This document shows positions 26,583-34,456 of a DNA stretch of 64,000 nucleotides, piece by piece. This DNA is from RGIG4140 sp045614025 (lineage in GTDB: Bacteria > Pseudomonadota > Alphaproteobacteria > CAAHEQ01 > UBA3637), in assembly GCA_045614025.1 (NCBI GenBank), contig JAZLCE010000027.1, positions 62,001 through 126,000 of the forward strand, written 5' to 3'. The notes beneath the pieces were generated by a model, which did no database searches, had not been told where the DNA came from, and saw only the letters and a program-made list of their open reading frames with translations. How positions within the stretch are numbered: the first letter of the stretch is position 1; each line of letters starts with the position of its first letter. The position numbers and the translations under genes are program-made.

Positions 26583-27176
26583 CTACACATTTCGCCTGGC
26601 CTTAAATGCAAGTTGCAAAGTGCCGTCATCTAAATAATCTAATTCACCACCCACAGGAACGCCCCGTGAAAGCGTTGAAACACTTATATTAAACTCACTT
26701 AATTTATCAGATAAATAATGAACTGTTGTTTGCCCTTCTACTGTTGCTGGAAGAGCTAAAACAACTTCTTTAATTGTTCCTAAAGCTGCTTTTTGAATCA
26801 GCGAATCAATTGCTAATTCATCTGGACCAACGCCATCTAATGCTGAAAGAACACCACCCAAAACATGATATGTTCCTTTAAACACCCCTGCCCGTTCAAG
26901 CGCCCAAAGATCGGACACATCTTGAACAACGCAAACAACCGATTTATCTCTTTTTTCATCTTGACAAATGGCGCAAGGCTTTAAAGTATCCATATTTCCA
27001 CAAATAGGACAAGCATCCACCTTTTCAAGAACCGTTTGCATTGCACCAACAAGCGGAACAAATTTACTTTCTTTTTGCTTTAACAATGACAAAACCGCCC
27101 GTCTTGCAGACCTTGGTCCCAAAGCAGGCAGTTTTGAAAGCAAACCGATTAATTGTTCAAGTTCCGGCGCCGCCAT
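26583..27176 (-). CDS. recR: Recombination mediator RecR
   Basis: RecR works with RecF and RecO to load RecA at single-strand gaps. The 197 residues contain the N-terminal helix-hairpin-helix (LPALGPRSARRAVL), a Cys4 zinc finger (CPICG and CAIC), and a Toprim domain beginning VCVVQDVSDLWALER. It is preceded by ybaB at a 10-base gap, the classic pair. dnaX, usually the gene before ybaB, is not present here. Confidence 0.96.
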   Translation of the reverse strand: MAAPELEQLIGLLSKLPALGPRSARRAVLSLLKQKESKFVPLVGAMQTVLEKVDACPICGNMDTLKPCAICQDEKRDKSVVCVVQDVSDLWALERAGVFKGTYHVLGGVLSALDGVGPDELAIDSLIQKAALGTIKEVVLALPATVEGQTTVHYLSDKLSEFNISVSTLSRGVPVGGELDYLDDGTLQLAFKARRNV

Positions 27177-27186
27177 TTATTCTTCC

Positions 27187-27510
27187 TTAGAATGGCATTT
27201 TAAAACCTGAAGGCAATCCAAGAGAAGATTGAATTCTTTCCATTTCACTTGCCATTGCTGTATCAACATTTTCATATGCGGAACGCATAGCAACCAAAAC
27301 CAAATCTTCCAATGTTTCTGTATCTTGTGGATCAACAACAGATGGATCAATTGAAACCTTAACTGGAATATGCTTTCCTGTTACTGTTACTTTAACAGCA
27401 CCACCAGCAGAAACCCCTTCAAATTCTTGCTTTTCCATCTTTTGTTGCAAGATTGTCATTTGAGATTGAACCATTTGAGCTTTTTTCATCAAATCGCCGA
27501 TATTACGCAT
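27187..27510 (-). CDS. YbaB/EbfC-family nucleoid-associated protein
   Basis: This is a 107-residue dimeric DNA-binding protein. MRNIGDLMKKAQMVQSQM is the N-terminal helix, and VTVTGKHIPVKVSIDPSV is the central beta sheet. It is the first gene of the operon running through recR, zapA, ymdB, yebC, ruvC and ampD to terC. A good promoter lies 44 bases upstream and the ribosome binding site is AAGGAGA. Confidence 0.93.
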   Translation of the reverse strand: MRNIGDLMKKAQMVQSQMTILQQKMEKQEFEGVSAGGAVKVTVTGKHIPVKVSIDPSVVDPQDTETLEDLVLVAMRSAYENVDTAMASEMERIQSSLGLPSGFKMPF

Positions 27511-27553
27511 ATTTTTCTCCTTAAAAATGAATGAATAAACGTTATTTAAGGGT

Positions 27554-27582
27554 ATTATAGAAAAAAAACTTTTAAAAGTAAA
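27554..27582 (-). promoter_or_regulatory. Putative sigma-70 promoter of the ybaB-recR-...-terC operon
   Basis: On the minus strand TTTACT and a perfect TATAAT are 17 bases apart. This separates the operon from the DUF2207/LemA genes upstream. No clear hairpin terminator was found between 27600 and 27688. Confidence 0.65.
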
Positions 27583-27688
27583 CGATTATCTTTCATTTTT
27601 AACAAAAAGATTTAAGGAAAAAAGGCCGTTTCAAACTTTTTTATTTGAATATTTTTATCTTCCAACACAAAACATTAAATGGCATCAG

Positions 27689-29566
27689 CTAAAAACCTCC
27701 TCCGCCACCTCCGCCGGCACCACCACCGGCACCACCACCAGAACCACCGCCGCCTGATCCTCCCGATGAAGAACTATGCGAAGTTGAGGCACTATGCAAA
27801 CAGGAGCTAACACTTGAAAAAACAGACGCATCTGAAAAAACATCGTCATCCGGCGGTATAAAATTAAAGTATGTTTCCATTTTTTCACACCACTGATTTT
27901 GTAACCCAAGCAAAATGGCATAAGGCAATAACTTTTCCATTTCAACTTGCTCAGGTGTTTTATCTTTTAAATCATCAGTTCCTTTTAAGAACATTTCTAT
28001 TCCTTCTAAATGCTCTATCAAATCCAAACCTTTATCATAAACGCGAACAATAATGTATTTATAAAAAGCAACAATACAAGAAAATAAAAAGACAAAACAC
28101 CATACTTTATAATCTGCCATACTTGTTATAAGCTCATCAACCTCTTTTAATAATAAATCAGAAAGCTCATATATAGCATGTAAAAACAAGAAACTAAAAC
28201 AAGATAAAAAAACCGTCAATATGATCACACCAACTGCAATTATAATCCAATTTTTACCTCTTGTAAAAACACTTAAAACAACATTTGAAAACCCAAGCGT
28301 TACACCACCCAAGATAAGAGAAACAAATAAAAACGAAAAATCATTAAAATATAACATGAAAAAACAAAAACAAAAAACAAACATTAAAAATTTAAACATC
28401 AAAAGACATTTTGTGTTATATTTAAATAATACAGATGTCTGTTTTTCAGAATATTGTTTATACTCTTCAACATACTTTACAAACGAAGAACTATATACCC
28501 CCTTTTTAAGCGAATACTTGTTTTTTGCCCTTTCAATAAAAAACTTTTCATCTGAATTGCTTGGCTTTATCTTCATATTTTTTTCAAGAGTTATTCCTTT
28601 TTTATCGGTTTTTATTTTTAACAATCCTTTTTGTGAAAGATATGCTAAATGAGGCATGATTAAATCACAAGAATCAATACCTAAACATTGATAATTCTTA
28701 AGAAAAAATAAAGCGCCCAATTTATTAAATTTAGGGATATCAAATCTTGGATAGGCAGGCCTTCTTATACCGTCTTCTCCATGTTTTTTCCATGAAAAAT
28801 AAGCATAATATGCCACCCAATAGAACACAAAAAGTATAACTATTATAAATAAAATATTTACATACTTATTAAAAGGAATGCCTGGCTCTTGTATTTTAAA
28901 AAAACCTGAGTCAAAATCCACGTTCAAACTCAAAGCTTCTCGTTTTTTTAATCCATTTGGTAAATGAATTAAAATTTGATTATCTTGTTTTAAAAAGGGA
29001 GTGTCTTGATTTTTTGAACCATATTTCCCGAAAAATACTTTTGGTTCTTCTGCCAATGTGACACCAGAAGGCAAGCGAACAATGGCTGCAACGTCCAAAA
29101 TATTAAACATCCATTCATTGCAAATCAAATTATAATAAAACACATCCTGTATTTTCTCTTCATTATACCTTACAATATTTTGATGTTTATATGTTATTTT
29201 ATATTCATAAATCCCCGGATAAATATATCGATTCATATCCCCCAAATAAACACGTTTTTGATTATCTCCCCTTTTGGTGGTATAGGGAATATCTTTCCCA
29301 TTTCTTGTTACAGATATAATTGAAACAGGAGTTTTTTCGCCCGCATAACGTGTTGGTAAATCCCTATAAATACCTCTTTTAATATCCTTACCTTGCGCTC
29401 TTACTTTAATTGTTTCGTGCACAAGCAAAGACGAATCTTGATTTAATTCAGCATAAATATGATAAGATAAAATTTCTTCTTTTTGCACACTAGCATTTGC
29501 TATTAAATTGCAAAAAAAACAACCAAATAAAAAAACAAAAAGAAATAACGCTTTTTTAATCTTCAT
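27689..29566 (-). CDS. DUF2207-domain membrane protein with poly-Gly tail
   Basis: This is a 625-residue exported membrane protein. It has a signal peptide (LFLFVFLFGCFFCNLIANAS), then an extracytoplasmic DUF2207 domain (ILSYHIYAELNQDSSLLVHETIKV; GIYRDLPTRY). One membrane segment near 240 is followed by a cytoplasmic region, two or three more hydrophobic segments (about 390-500), and a C-terminal tail of almost only Ser and Gly ending in Phe. This layout, including the Gly-rich end, is standard for DUF2207 proteins. Function is unknown; they are often paired with LemA, as here (4-base overlap with the upstream lemA). Confidence 0.85.
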   Translation of the reverse strand: MKIKKALFLFVFLFGCFFCNLIANASVQKEEILSYHIYAELNQDSSLLVHETIKVRAQGKDIKRGIYRDLPTRYAGEKTPVSIISVTRNGKDIPYTTKRGDNQKRVYLGDMNRYIYPGIYEYKITYKHQNIVRYNEEKIQDVFYYNLICNEWMFNILDVAAIVRLPSGVTLAEEPKVFFGKYGSKNQDTPFLKQDNQILIHLPNGLKKREALSLNVDFDSGFFKIQEPGIPFNKYVNILFIIVILFVFYWVAYYAYFSWKKHGEDGIRRPAYPRFDIPKFNKLGALFFLKNYQCLGIDSCDLIMPHLAYLSQKGLLKIKTDKKGITLEKNMKIKPSNSDEKFFIERAKNKYSLKKGVYSSSFVKYVEEYKQYSEKQTSVLFKYNTKCLLMFKFLMFVFCFCFFMLYFNDFSFLFVSLILGGVTLGFSNVVLSVFTRGKNWIIIAVGVIILTVFLSCFSFLFLHAIYELSDLLLKEVDELITSMADYKVWCFVFLFSCIVAFYKYIIVRVYDKGLDLIEHLEGIEMFLKGTDDLKDKTPEQVEMEKLLPYAILLGLQNQWCEKMETYFNFIPPDDDVFSDASVFSSVSSCLHSASTSHSSSSGGSGGGGSGGGAGGGAGGGGGGGF

Positions 29567-30105
29567 AAAAAATCCTTCACATTTGGCACAACTTTTTCAT
29601 GAGAGCCCTCTAATTGGAAAAAAGATTTATCGGAAAGCTTAAAGGTTTTTTTTAATAAGCAAATCGGAAATAAATTGATAAAGGAGTTAAATTTTCTTAC
29701 CACCCCATTATAATAACGACGAGCATGTTGCAAATCATCCTCAATTAAAGACAATTCTTTTTGTATTTTTAAAAACGCTTCATCTGCTTTTAAATTTGGA
29801 TAATCCTCTTTTAATCCCAAAATCAAACACAATCCTTGCTCAAATTGATTTTCCAAATTTTCTTTTTTTTGCAATATTTTTTGATTCATTGTTTGATTTC
29901 TAAGACGAACAACTTCTTCAACAGTTTTCGATTCATGTGTGCAATATGCCGAAACTGTTTTCACAAGATTAGGAACCAAATCATACCGGCGTTTCAATTG
30001 CACATCAACTCCGCTTTCGGCTTCAAGAATCAAATTTTTAAGATGGATGGTTTTATTATAGATAAAAATTAATCCAAGTATAAAAGCTAAAATAAAAATA
30101 AACAT
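29563..30105 (-). CDS. lemA: LemA-family protein
   Basis: This is a 180-residue protein with one N-terminal membrane segment (FIFILAFILGLIFIYNKTI) and a helical-bundle LemA domain. The family core is recognisable: VDVQLKRRYDLVPNLVKTVSAYCTHESKTVEEVVRLR, and later ARRYYNGVVRKFNSFINLFP. The start was set at the ATG ending at 30105, after CAGGGAGATTTGAT; 17 more residues upstream look non-coding. The role is unknown. The conserved linkage with DUF2207 suggests the two work together at the inner membrane. Confidence 0.87.
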   Translation of the reverse strand: MFIFILAFILGLIFIYNKTIHLKNLILEAESGVDVQLKRRYDLVPNLVKTVSAYCTHESKTVEEVVRLRNQTMNQKILQKKENLENQFEQGLCLILGLKEDYPNLKADEAFLKIQKELSLIEDDLQHARRYYNGVVRKFNSFINLFPICLLKKTFKLSDKSFFQLEGSHEKVVPNVKDFL

Positions 30106-30196
30106 ATCAAATCTCCCTGTTTGTTTTTTTATAGAACAAAAAATGCCAGAATACAAGAATAATCACCCTGCACAAGAAAATAAAAAAAACAAACCC

Positions 30197-30224
30197 TTGA
30201 CAAGAAATTTTTATTTACTATACT
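30197..30224 (+). promoter_or_regulatory. Strong sigma-70 promoter of a candidate small RNA
   Basis: A perfect TTGACA is followed after 16 bases by TATACT (five of six). This is the best promoter in this region and lies 155-190 bases upstream of lepA, which has its own promoter. Transcription should start near 30231. Confidence 0.7.
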
Positions 30225-30230
30225 GAAGAG

Positions 30231-30308
30231 GAAGGTTTGGTTGTTTACCAACTAAATTTTTGTTACTTTTACCCTAAAACGTTTATCATTTTTTGATAGG
30301 CGTTTTTT
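30231..30308 (+). ncRNA. Candidate small RNA upstream of lepA
   Basis: A strong promoter and a strong intrinsic terminator bracket about 78 bases with no reading frame. The RNA would start with GGAAGG, form a short hairpin (UUGGU and ACCAA), run through a U-rich single-stranded segment ending UACCC, and close with a 13-bp terminator stem. A separate promoter for lepA lies downstream, so this is more likely an independent small RNA than only a leader. It does not show the loop sequences I would expect of 4.5S RNA and is too short for 6S RNA. An attenuating leader for lepA is the alternative. Confidence 0.5.
30276..30308 (+). terminator. Intrinsic terminator of the candidate small RNA
   Basis: AAAACGTTTATCA pairs with TGATAGGCGTTTT (13 bp, two G-U pairs) around five T residues, and the 3' side runs into six T residues and then ATTTTTT. 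It cannot end the divergent lemA gene. Confidence 0.8.
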
Positions 30309-30331
30309 ATTTTTTAAATTCTTTGAAAAGC

Positions 30332-30360
30332 TTGATTTTTTGATTTTTTTTTGGTATGAT
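30332..30360 (+). promoter_or_regulatory. Putative sigma-70 promoter of lepA
   Basis: TTGATT and TATGAT are 17 bases apart, ending 25 bases before the lepA ATG with AAAGGA in between. Confidence 0.65.
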
Positions 30361-30385
30361 ACGCCAAAATTAAAAGGAATAAAAA

Positions 30386-32188
30386 ATGACAGATTTATCA
30401 CATATTAGAAATTTTTCAATCGTTGCCCATATCGATCATGGCAAATCAACTTTAGCTGATCGACTCATCCAAAAATGCGGTGCTGTTTCAGATCGCGAAA
30501 TGAAAGAGCAATTGCTTGACAATATGGACATTGAACGTGAACGCGGAATTACAATCAAGGCCCAAACAGTTCGCCTTAATTACAAAGCTCAAGATGGAAA
30601 AGATTATATTTTAAACCTTATAGACACGCCAGGACACGTTGACTTTGGGTATGAAGTTAGCCGTTCTTTGGCCGCTTGTGAGGGTTCATTATTAGTTGTT
30701 GATGCCTCTCAAGGCGTGGAAGCGCAAACGCTTGCCAATGTTTATAAAGCTCTTGATGCAAATCACGAAATTGTTCCTATTATCAATAAAATTGATTTAC
30801 CAGCCGCTGAACCAGACAGGGTGAAAGCTCAAATTGAGGATGTGATCGGTATTGATGCATCTGAAGCTCCGCTTATTTCCGCAAAAACAGGGATTGGAAT
30901 TGATGAAGTTCTTGAAACAATTGTCACAAAACTTCCAGCTCCTGAAGGAAACTCTGATGCCCCATTAAAAGCCATGCTTGTTGATTCTTGGTATGATTCA
31001 TATTTAGGAATTATTGTTTTAGTGCGCGTAATTGATGGAACGCTAAAAAAAGGCATGAACATTAAAATGATGGCAACAAATGCAGCTTACAAAGTCGAAC
31101 GCTTGGGGCACTTTATGCCAAAAATGCAAGACACAACTGAACTAAAAACTGGCGAACTTGGCTTTATTATTTGCGGAATCAAATCAATCGGCGAAACACG
31201 AGTTGGTGACACGATTACTGATGAAAAAAATCCAACATCAGAAGCGCTTCCTGGTTTTAAACCTTCTTTAAGCGTTGTGTTCTGTTCCTTATTCCCTGTG
31301 GATATGAGTGATTATGAAAACTTAAAGGAATCACTTGGAAAATTGCAATTAAATGATGCTAGTTTTCAATTCACACCAGATAAATCTCAAGCTTTGGGGC
31401 AAGGATTCCGTTGTGGTTTCTTAGGCCTTTTGCATATGGAAATTATTCAAGAACGGTTAAGTCGCGAATTTAATTTAGACTTAATTACAACAGCACCTTC
31501 TGTTGCTTATAATGTTCATATGACAAACGGAAATATGACAACCATGCATAACCCAGCTGACATGCCTGATCCATCCTCTATTGTATTTATTGAAGAACCA
31601 TGGGTAAAAGCTAGCATTTTAACACCAGATGAATATTTAGGTGGTATCTTACAGTTATGCACAGAAAGACGTGGTGTTCAAAAAGATTTAACTTATGTTG
31701 GCAACAGAGCAATGGTTGTTTATCACTTACCATTAAATGAAATTGTTTTTGACTTTTATGACCGTTTAAAATCCATTTCAAGAGGGTATGCTAGCTTTGA
31801 TTATGAAGTTTCTGATTATGAAAAAAGCGATTTGGTACGCGTAAACATTATGGTTCATGGCGAACAAGTTGATGCCCTTGCCTTTTTGGCACACCGCTCC
31901 CAAGCAGAACGTCGTGGCCGTCAAATTTGCGAACGGTTAAAAACACTTATTCCAAGACATCAATTTAAAATTCCAATTCAAGCCAGCATTGGTGGAAAAA
32001 TCATTGCAAGAGAAGACATTTCTGCTTATCGAAAAGACGTAACGGCAAAATGTTATGGTGGCGATATTACCCGTAAACGCAAACTCCTTGAAAAGCAAAA
32101 AGAAGGTAAAAAGAGAATGCGTCAATTCGGGAATGTTGAAATCCCACAAACGGCATTTATCAATGCCCTTAAAATAGGTGACGAATAA
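30386..32188 (+). CDS. lepA: Elongation factor 4 (LepA)
   Basis: This is a ribosome-bound GTPase that can back-translocate or help 30S assembly. The 600 residues are full length. G1 is AHIDHGKST (14-22), G2 is ERERGITI, G3 is DTPGHVDFGYEVSRS, G4 is NKIDLPAA. The C-terminal LepA-specific domain carries AREDISAYRKDVTAKCYGGDITRKRKLLEKQKEGKKRM. GYEVSRS and this C-terminus distinguish it from TypA. It stands alone, followed by the groES promoter region. Confidence 0.98.
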   Translation: MTDLSHIRNFSIVAHIDHGKSTLADRLIQKCGAVSDREMKEQLLDNMDIERERGITIKAQTVRLNYKAQDGKDYILNLIDTPGHVDFGYEVSRSLAACEGSLLVVDASQGVEAQTLANVYKALDANHEIVPIINKIDLPAAEPDRVKAQIEDVIGIDASEAPLISAKTGIGIDEVLETIVTKLPAPEGNSDAPLKAMLVDSWYDSYLGIIVLVRVIDGTLKKGMNIKMMATNAAYKVERLGHFMPKMQDTTELKTGELGFIICGIKSIGETRVGDTITDEKNPTSEALPGFKPSLSVVFCSLFPVDMSDYENLKESLGKLQLNDASFQFTPDKSQALGQGFRCGFLGLLHMEIIQERLSREFNLDLITTAPSVAYNVHMTNGNMTTMHNPADMPDPSSIVFIEEPWVKASILTPDEYLGGILQLCTERRGVQKDLTYVGNRAMVVYHLPLNEIVFDFYDRLKSISRGYASFDYEVSDYEKSDLVRVNIMVHGEQVDALAFLAHRSQAERRGRQICERLKTLIPRHQFKIPIQASIGGKIIAREDISAYRKDVTAKCYGGDITRKRKLLEKQKEGKKRMRQFGNVEIPQTAFINALKIGDE

Positions 32189-32229
32189 TTTTTTAATTCA
32201 ATAAAATAATTAACTATTTGTTAAAAAAA

Positions 32230-32272
32230 TAAGCGCGCAACCCTTGACTTTTGCGCGCTTACATACTATTTA
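32230..32272 (+). promoter_or_regulatory. groES promoter overlapped by a perfect inverted repeat
   Basis: An 11-base perfect inverted repeat (TAAGCGCGCAA, 10-base gap, TTGCGCGCTTA; 32230-32261) stands before groES. A -35 box TTGACT (in CCTTGACT, 32244-32249) lies inside the gap, and TATTTA (32267-32272) follows 17 bases later. CTTGAC also resembles heat-shock sigma (RpoH) -35 sites. The repeat is not the CIRCE element (TTAGCACTC-N9-GAGTGCTAA), and no run of T follows, so it is not a standard terminator of lepA. Its position is that of an operator; the regulator is unknown. Confidence 0.6.
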
Positions 32273-32307
32273 ATATACACCATTATTAAAGAAAGGAAGT
32301 ATATACA

Positions 32308-32595
32308 ATGAACTTTAAACCATTACTCGATCGCGTTGTGATTAAACGCACTCAAGAAGAAAACAGAACAGCTGGTGGAATCATCATTCCAGACACAGCA
32401 AAAGAAAAACCATCACAAGGTGTTGTTGTTTCTGTTGGCCCTGGTGGTCGCGATGAAAGAGGGAACCTCATTCCAATGACGCTCAAAGAAGGTGATAAAG
32501 TTTTGTTCAGCAAATGGTCAGGCACAGAAGTTAAAATCAGTGGCGAAGATTTGTTGATTATGAAAGAAACAGATGTATTAGGTGTTTTAGAATAA
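32308..32595 (+). CDS. groS: Co-chaperonin GroES
   Basis: This is the 95-residue lid of the GroEL folding chamber. KPLLDRVVIKRTQEENRTAGGIIIPDTAKEKPSQG is typical, including the mobile loop that contacts GroEL. The ribosome binding site is AAAGGAAG. groL follows after 17 bases in the same operon. Confidence 0.98.
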   Translation: MNFKPLLDRVVIKRTQEENRTAGGIIIPDTAKEKPSQGVVVSVGPGGRDERGNLIPMTLKEGDKVLFSKWSGTEVKISGEDLLIMKETDVLGVLE

Positions 32596-32612
32596 GTTAA
32601 GAGAGGGAAATT

Positions 32613-34262
32613 ATGTCAGCAAAAGAAATTAAATTTTCAACAGATGCCCGTTCAAAAATGTTAAAGGGCGTTGATATTTTAGCAGATACAGTTAAAGTGA
32701 CTTTAGGACCAAAAGGTCGCAATGTTGTTTTAGGAAAATCTTATGGTGCTCCGAAAATTACTAAAGATGGTGTTTCCGTTGCAAAAGAAATTGAATTATC
32801 AGATAAATTTGAAAACATGGGCGCTCAAATGGTGCGCGAAGTTGCTTCAAAATCAGCAGATGTTGCTGGTGACGGGACAACAACAGCAACTGTTTTAGCT
32901 CAAGCTATCATTCGCGAAGGTTGCAAAGCTGTTGCAGCTGGGATGAACCCAATGGATTTAAAGCGCGGTATCGACACTGCTGTTGCAGCTGTTGTTGAAG
33001 ATATCAAATCAAGATCTAAAAAAGTTTCAACATCTGCCGAAATTGCTCAAATTGGAACTATTTCTGCAAATGGAGATTCTTCAATTGGTAATTATATTGC
33101 TCAAGCTATGGAAAAAGTTGGCAATGAAGGTGTTATCACAGTTGAAGATGCAAAAGGTATGGAAACAGAATTAGATGTTGTTGAAGGGATGCAATTTGAT
33201 CGTGGATATTTATCTCCATACTTCATCACAAATCCAGAAAAAATGTCTGTTGAACTCGATAACCCATATATTTTAATTCATGAAGCAAAACTTTCAAACT
33301 TGCAATCATTGATTCCTGTGTTAGAAGCCGTTGTTCAAACAGGTCGTCCATTATTGATTATTGCTGAAGATATCGAAGGCGAAGCATTGGCAACATTGGT
33401 TGTGAATAAATTACGTGGCGGTCTTAAAATTGCTGCTGTTAAAGCACCTGGATTTGGTGACAGACGTAAATCCATTTTGGAAGATATTGCAATTCTTACA
33501 AACGGCCAAGTTGTTTCAGCAGAACTCGGTATGAAATTAGAAGATGTAAATATTTCACACTTGGGAACTGCAAAATCTGTTACTATCACTAAAGAAGACA
33601 CAACAATTGTTGATGGTGCCGGTGATAAAGCTGCTATCTTGGCTCGTGTTCACCAAATCAGACAACAAATTGAAGAAACATCTTCAGATTATGATAGAGA
33701 AAAATTGCAAGAACGTTTAGGCAAACTTTCAGGCGGTGTTGCTGTTATTAAAGTTGGTGGCGCTTCTGAACTTGAAGTGAAAGAAAAGAAAGATCGCGTT
33801 GATGATGCATTGCATGCAACACGTGCCGCTGTTAAAGAAGGGATTGTCCCTGGTGGTGGAACAGCTCTTTTGTATGCCACAAAAGCTCTTGATACATTAA
33901 CACCACAAAATGATGATCAACGTGTTGGTATTGAAATCATCCGTAAAGCACTTCAAGCTCCAATTCGCCAAATCGCTCAAAATGCCGCTGTTGATGGTTC
34001 AGTTATTGTTGGCAAATTGCTTGAAAAATATGAAGTTACAATCGGATATGATGCTCAAAATGGTGTTTATACGGATATGTTCCAATCAGGCATTATTGAC
34101 CCAACTAAAGTTGTGAGAACAGCATTAGAAGGCGCTTCTTCAATCGGTGGTTTGTTGATTACAACAGAAGCCATGGTTGCTGATAAACCAGAAGAAAAAT
34201 GCGGCTGCGGCCACGATGCTGGAGGAATGCCTGGCATGGGTGGAATGGGAGGCATGTATTAA
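32613..34262 (+). CDS. groL: Chaperonin GroEL
   Basis: This is the 549-residue subunit of the ATP-driven folding chamber. The nucleotide-binding GDGTTTATVLAQ and the LGPKGRNVVL block near the N-terminus are intact. The C-terminus ends with the usual GGM repeats (GGMPGMGGMGGMY). It is preceded by an unusual EEKCGCGHDA segment, whose Cys-x-Cys-x-His could bind metal. Only one copy occurs in this window. The operon is controlled by the promoter and inverted repeat before groES. Confidence 0.98.
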   Translation: MSAKEIKFSTDARSKMLKGVDILADTVKVTLGPKGRNVVLGKSYGAPKITKDGVSVAKEIELSDKFENMGAQMVREVASKSADVAGDGTTTATVLAQAIIREGCKAVAAGMNPMDLKRGIDTAVAAVVEDIKSRSKKVSTSAEIAQIGTISANGDSSIGNYIAQAMEKVGNEGVITVEDAKGMETELDVVEGMQFDRGYLSPYFITNPEKMSVELDNPYILIHEAKLSNLQSLIPVLEAVVQTGRPLLIIAEDIEGEALATLVVNKLRGGLKIAAVKAPGFGDRRKSILEDIAILTNGQVVSAELGMKLEDVNISHLGTAKSVTITKEDTTIVDGAGDKAAILARVHQIRQQIEETSSDYDREKLQERLGKLSGGVAVIKVGGASELEVKEKKDRVDDALHATRAAVKEGIVPGGGTALLYATKALDTLTPQNDDQRVGIEIIRKALQAPIRQIAQNAAVDGSVIVGKLLEKYEVTIGYDAQNGVYTDMFQSGIIDPTKVVRTALEGASSIGGLLITTEAMVADKPEEKCGCGHDAGGMPGMGGMGGMY

Positions 34263-34275
34263 GCCAAACAAATTA

Positions 34276-34309
34276 AAAAAATCCCTGCTTTTTAGTGGGG
34301 ATTTTTTTT
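34276..34309 (+). terminator. Intrinsic terminator of groES-groEL
   Basis: ATCCCTGC pairs with GTGGGGAT (two G-U pairs), extended by A/T pairs, around a 6-base loop and followed by seven T residues. Confidence 0.8.
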
Positions 34310-34410
34310 ATATATAACACTTTTATAAAAACTTCTTTTTTTTATATAAATCAAAAAAAATATATAAGTAACTGTTAAATTATTTATAATAAACTCATTC
34401 TAATCATTAA

Positions 34411-34438
34411 AAAAAGGCGACCTTTGGGTCGCCTTTTT
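34411..34438 (-). terminator. Bidirectional intrinsic terminator, ending the pnp operon
   Basis: AAAAAGGCGACC and GGTCGCCTTTTT form a perfect 12-bp stem around TTTG. It lies 19 bases after the pnp stop codon on the minus strand and can also catch read-through from groEL. Confidence 0.88.
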
Positions 34439-34456
34439 ATTTAAGAAGAAAACATC

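Noticed and set aside
27689..27790. GGC/GGT-like short repeats at the end of the DUF2207 gene, considered as a tandem repeat
   Set aside because: They encode the poly-Gly tail usual for this family, so no separate repeat element is needed.
30105..30156. Longer lemA start at 30156
   Set aside because: The extra residues precede the membrane anchor without a ribosome binding site, whereas the ATG ending at 30105 has GGGAG at good distance.
30231..30308. 4.5S (SRP) RNA
   Set aside because: The GGAA/GGAAGCAGC-type loop region of SRP RNA is missing and the fold is two small hairpins, not one long one.
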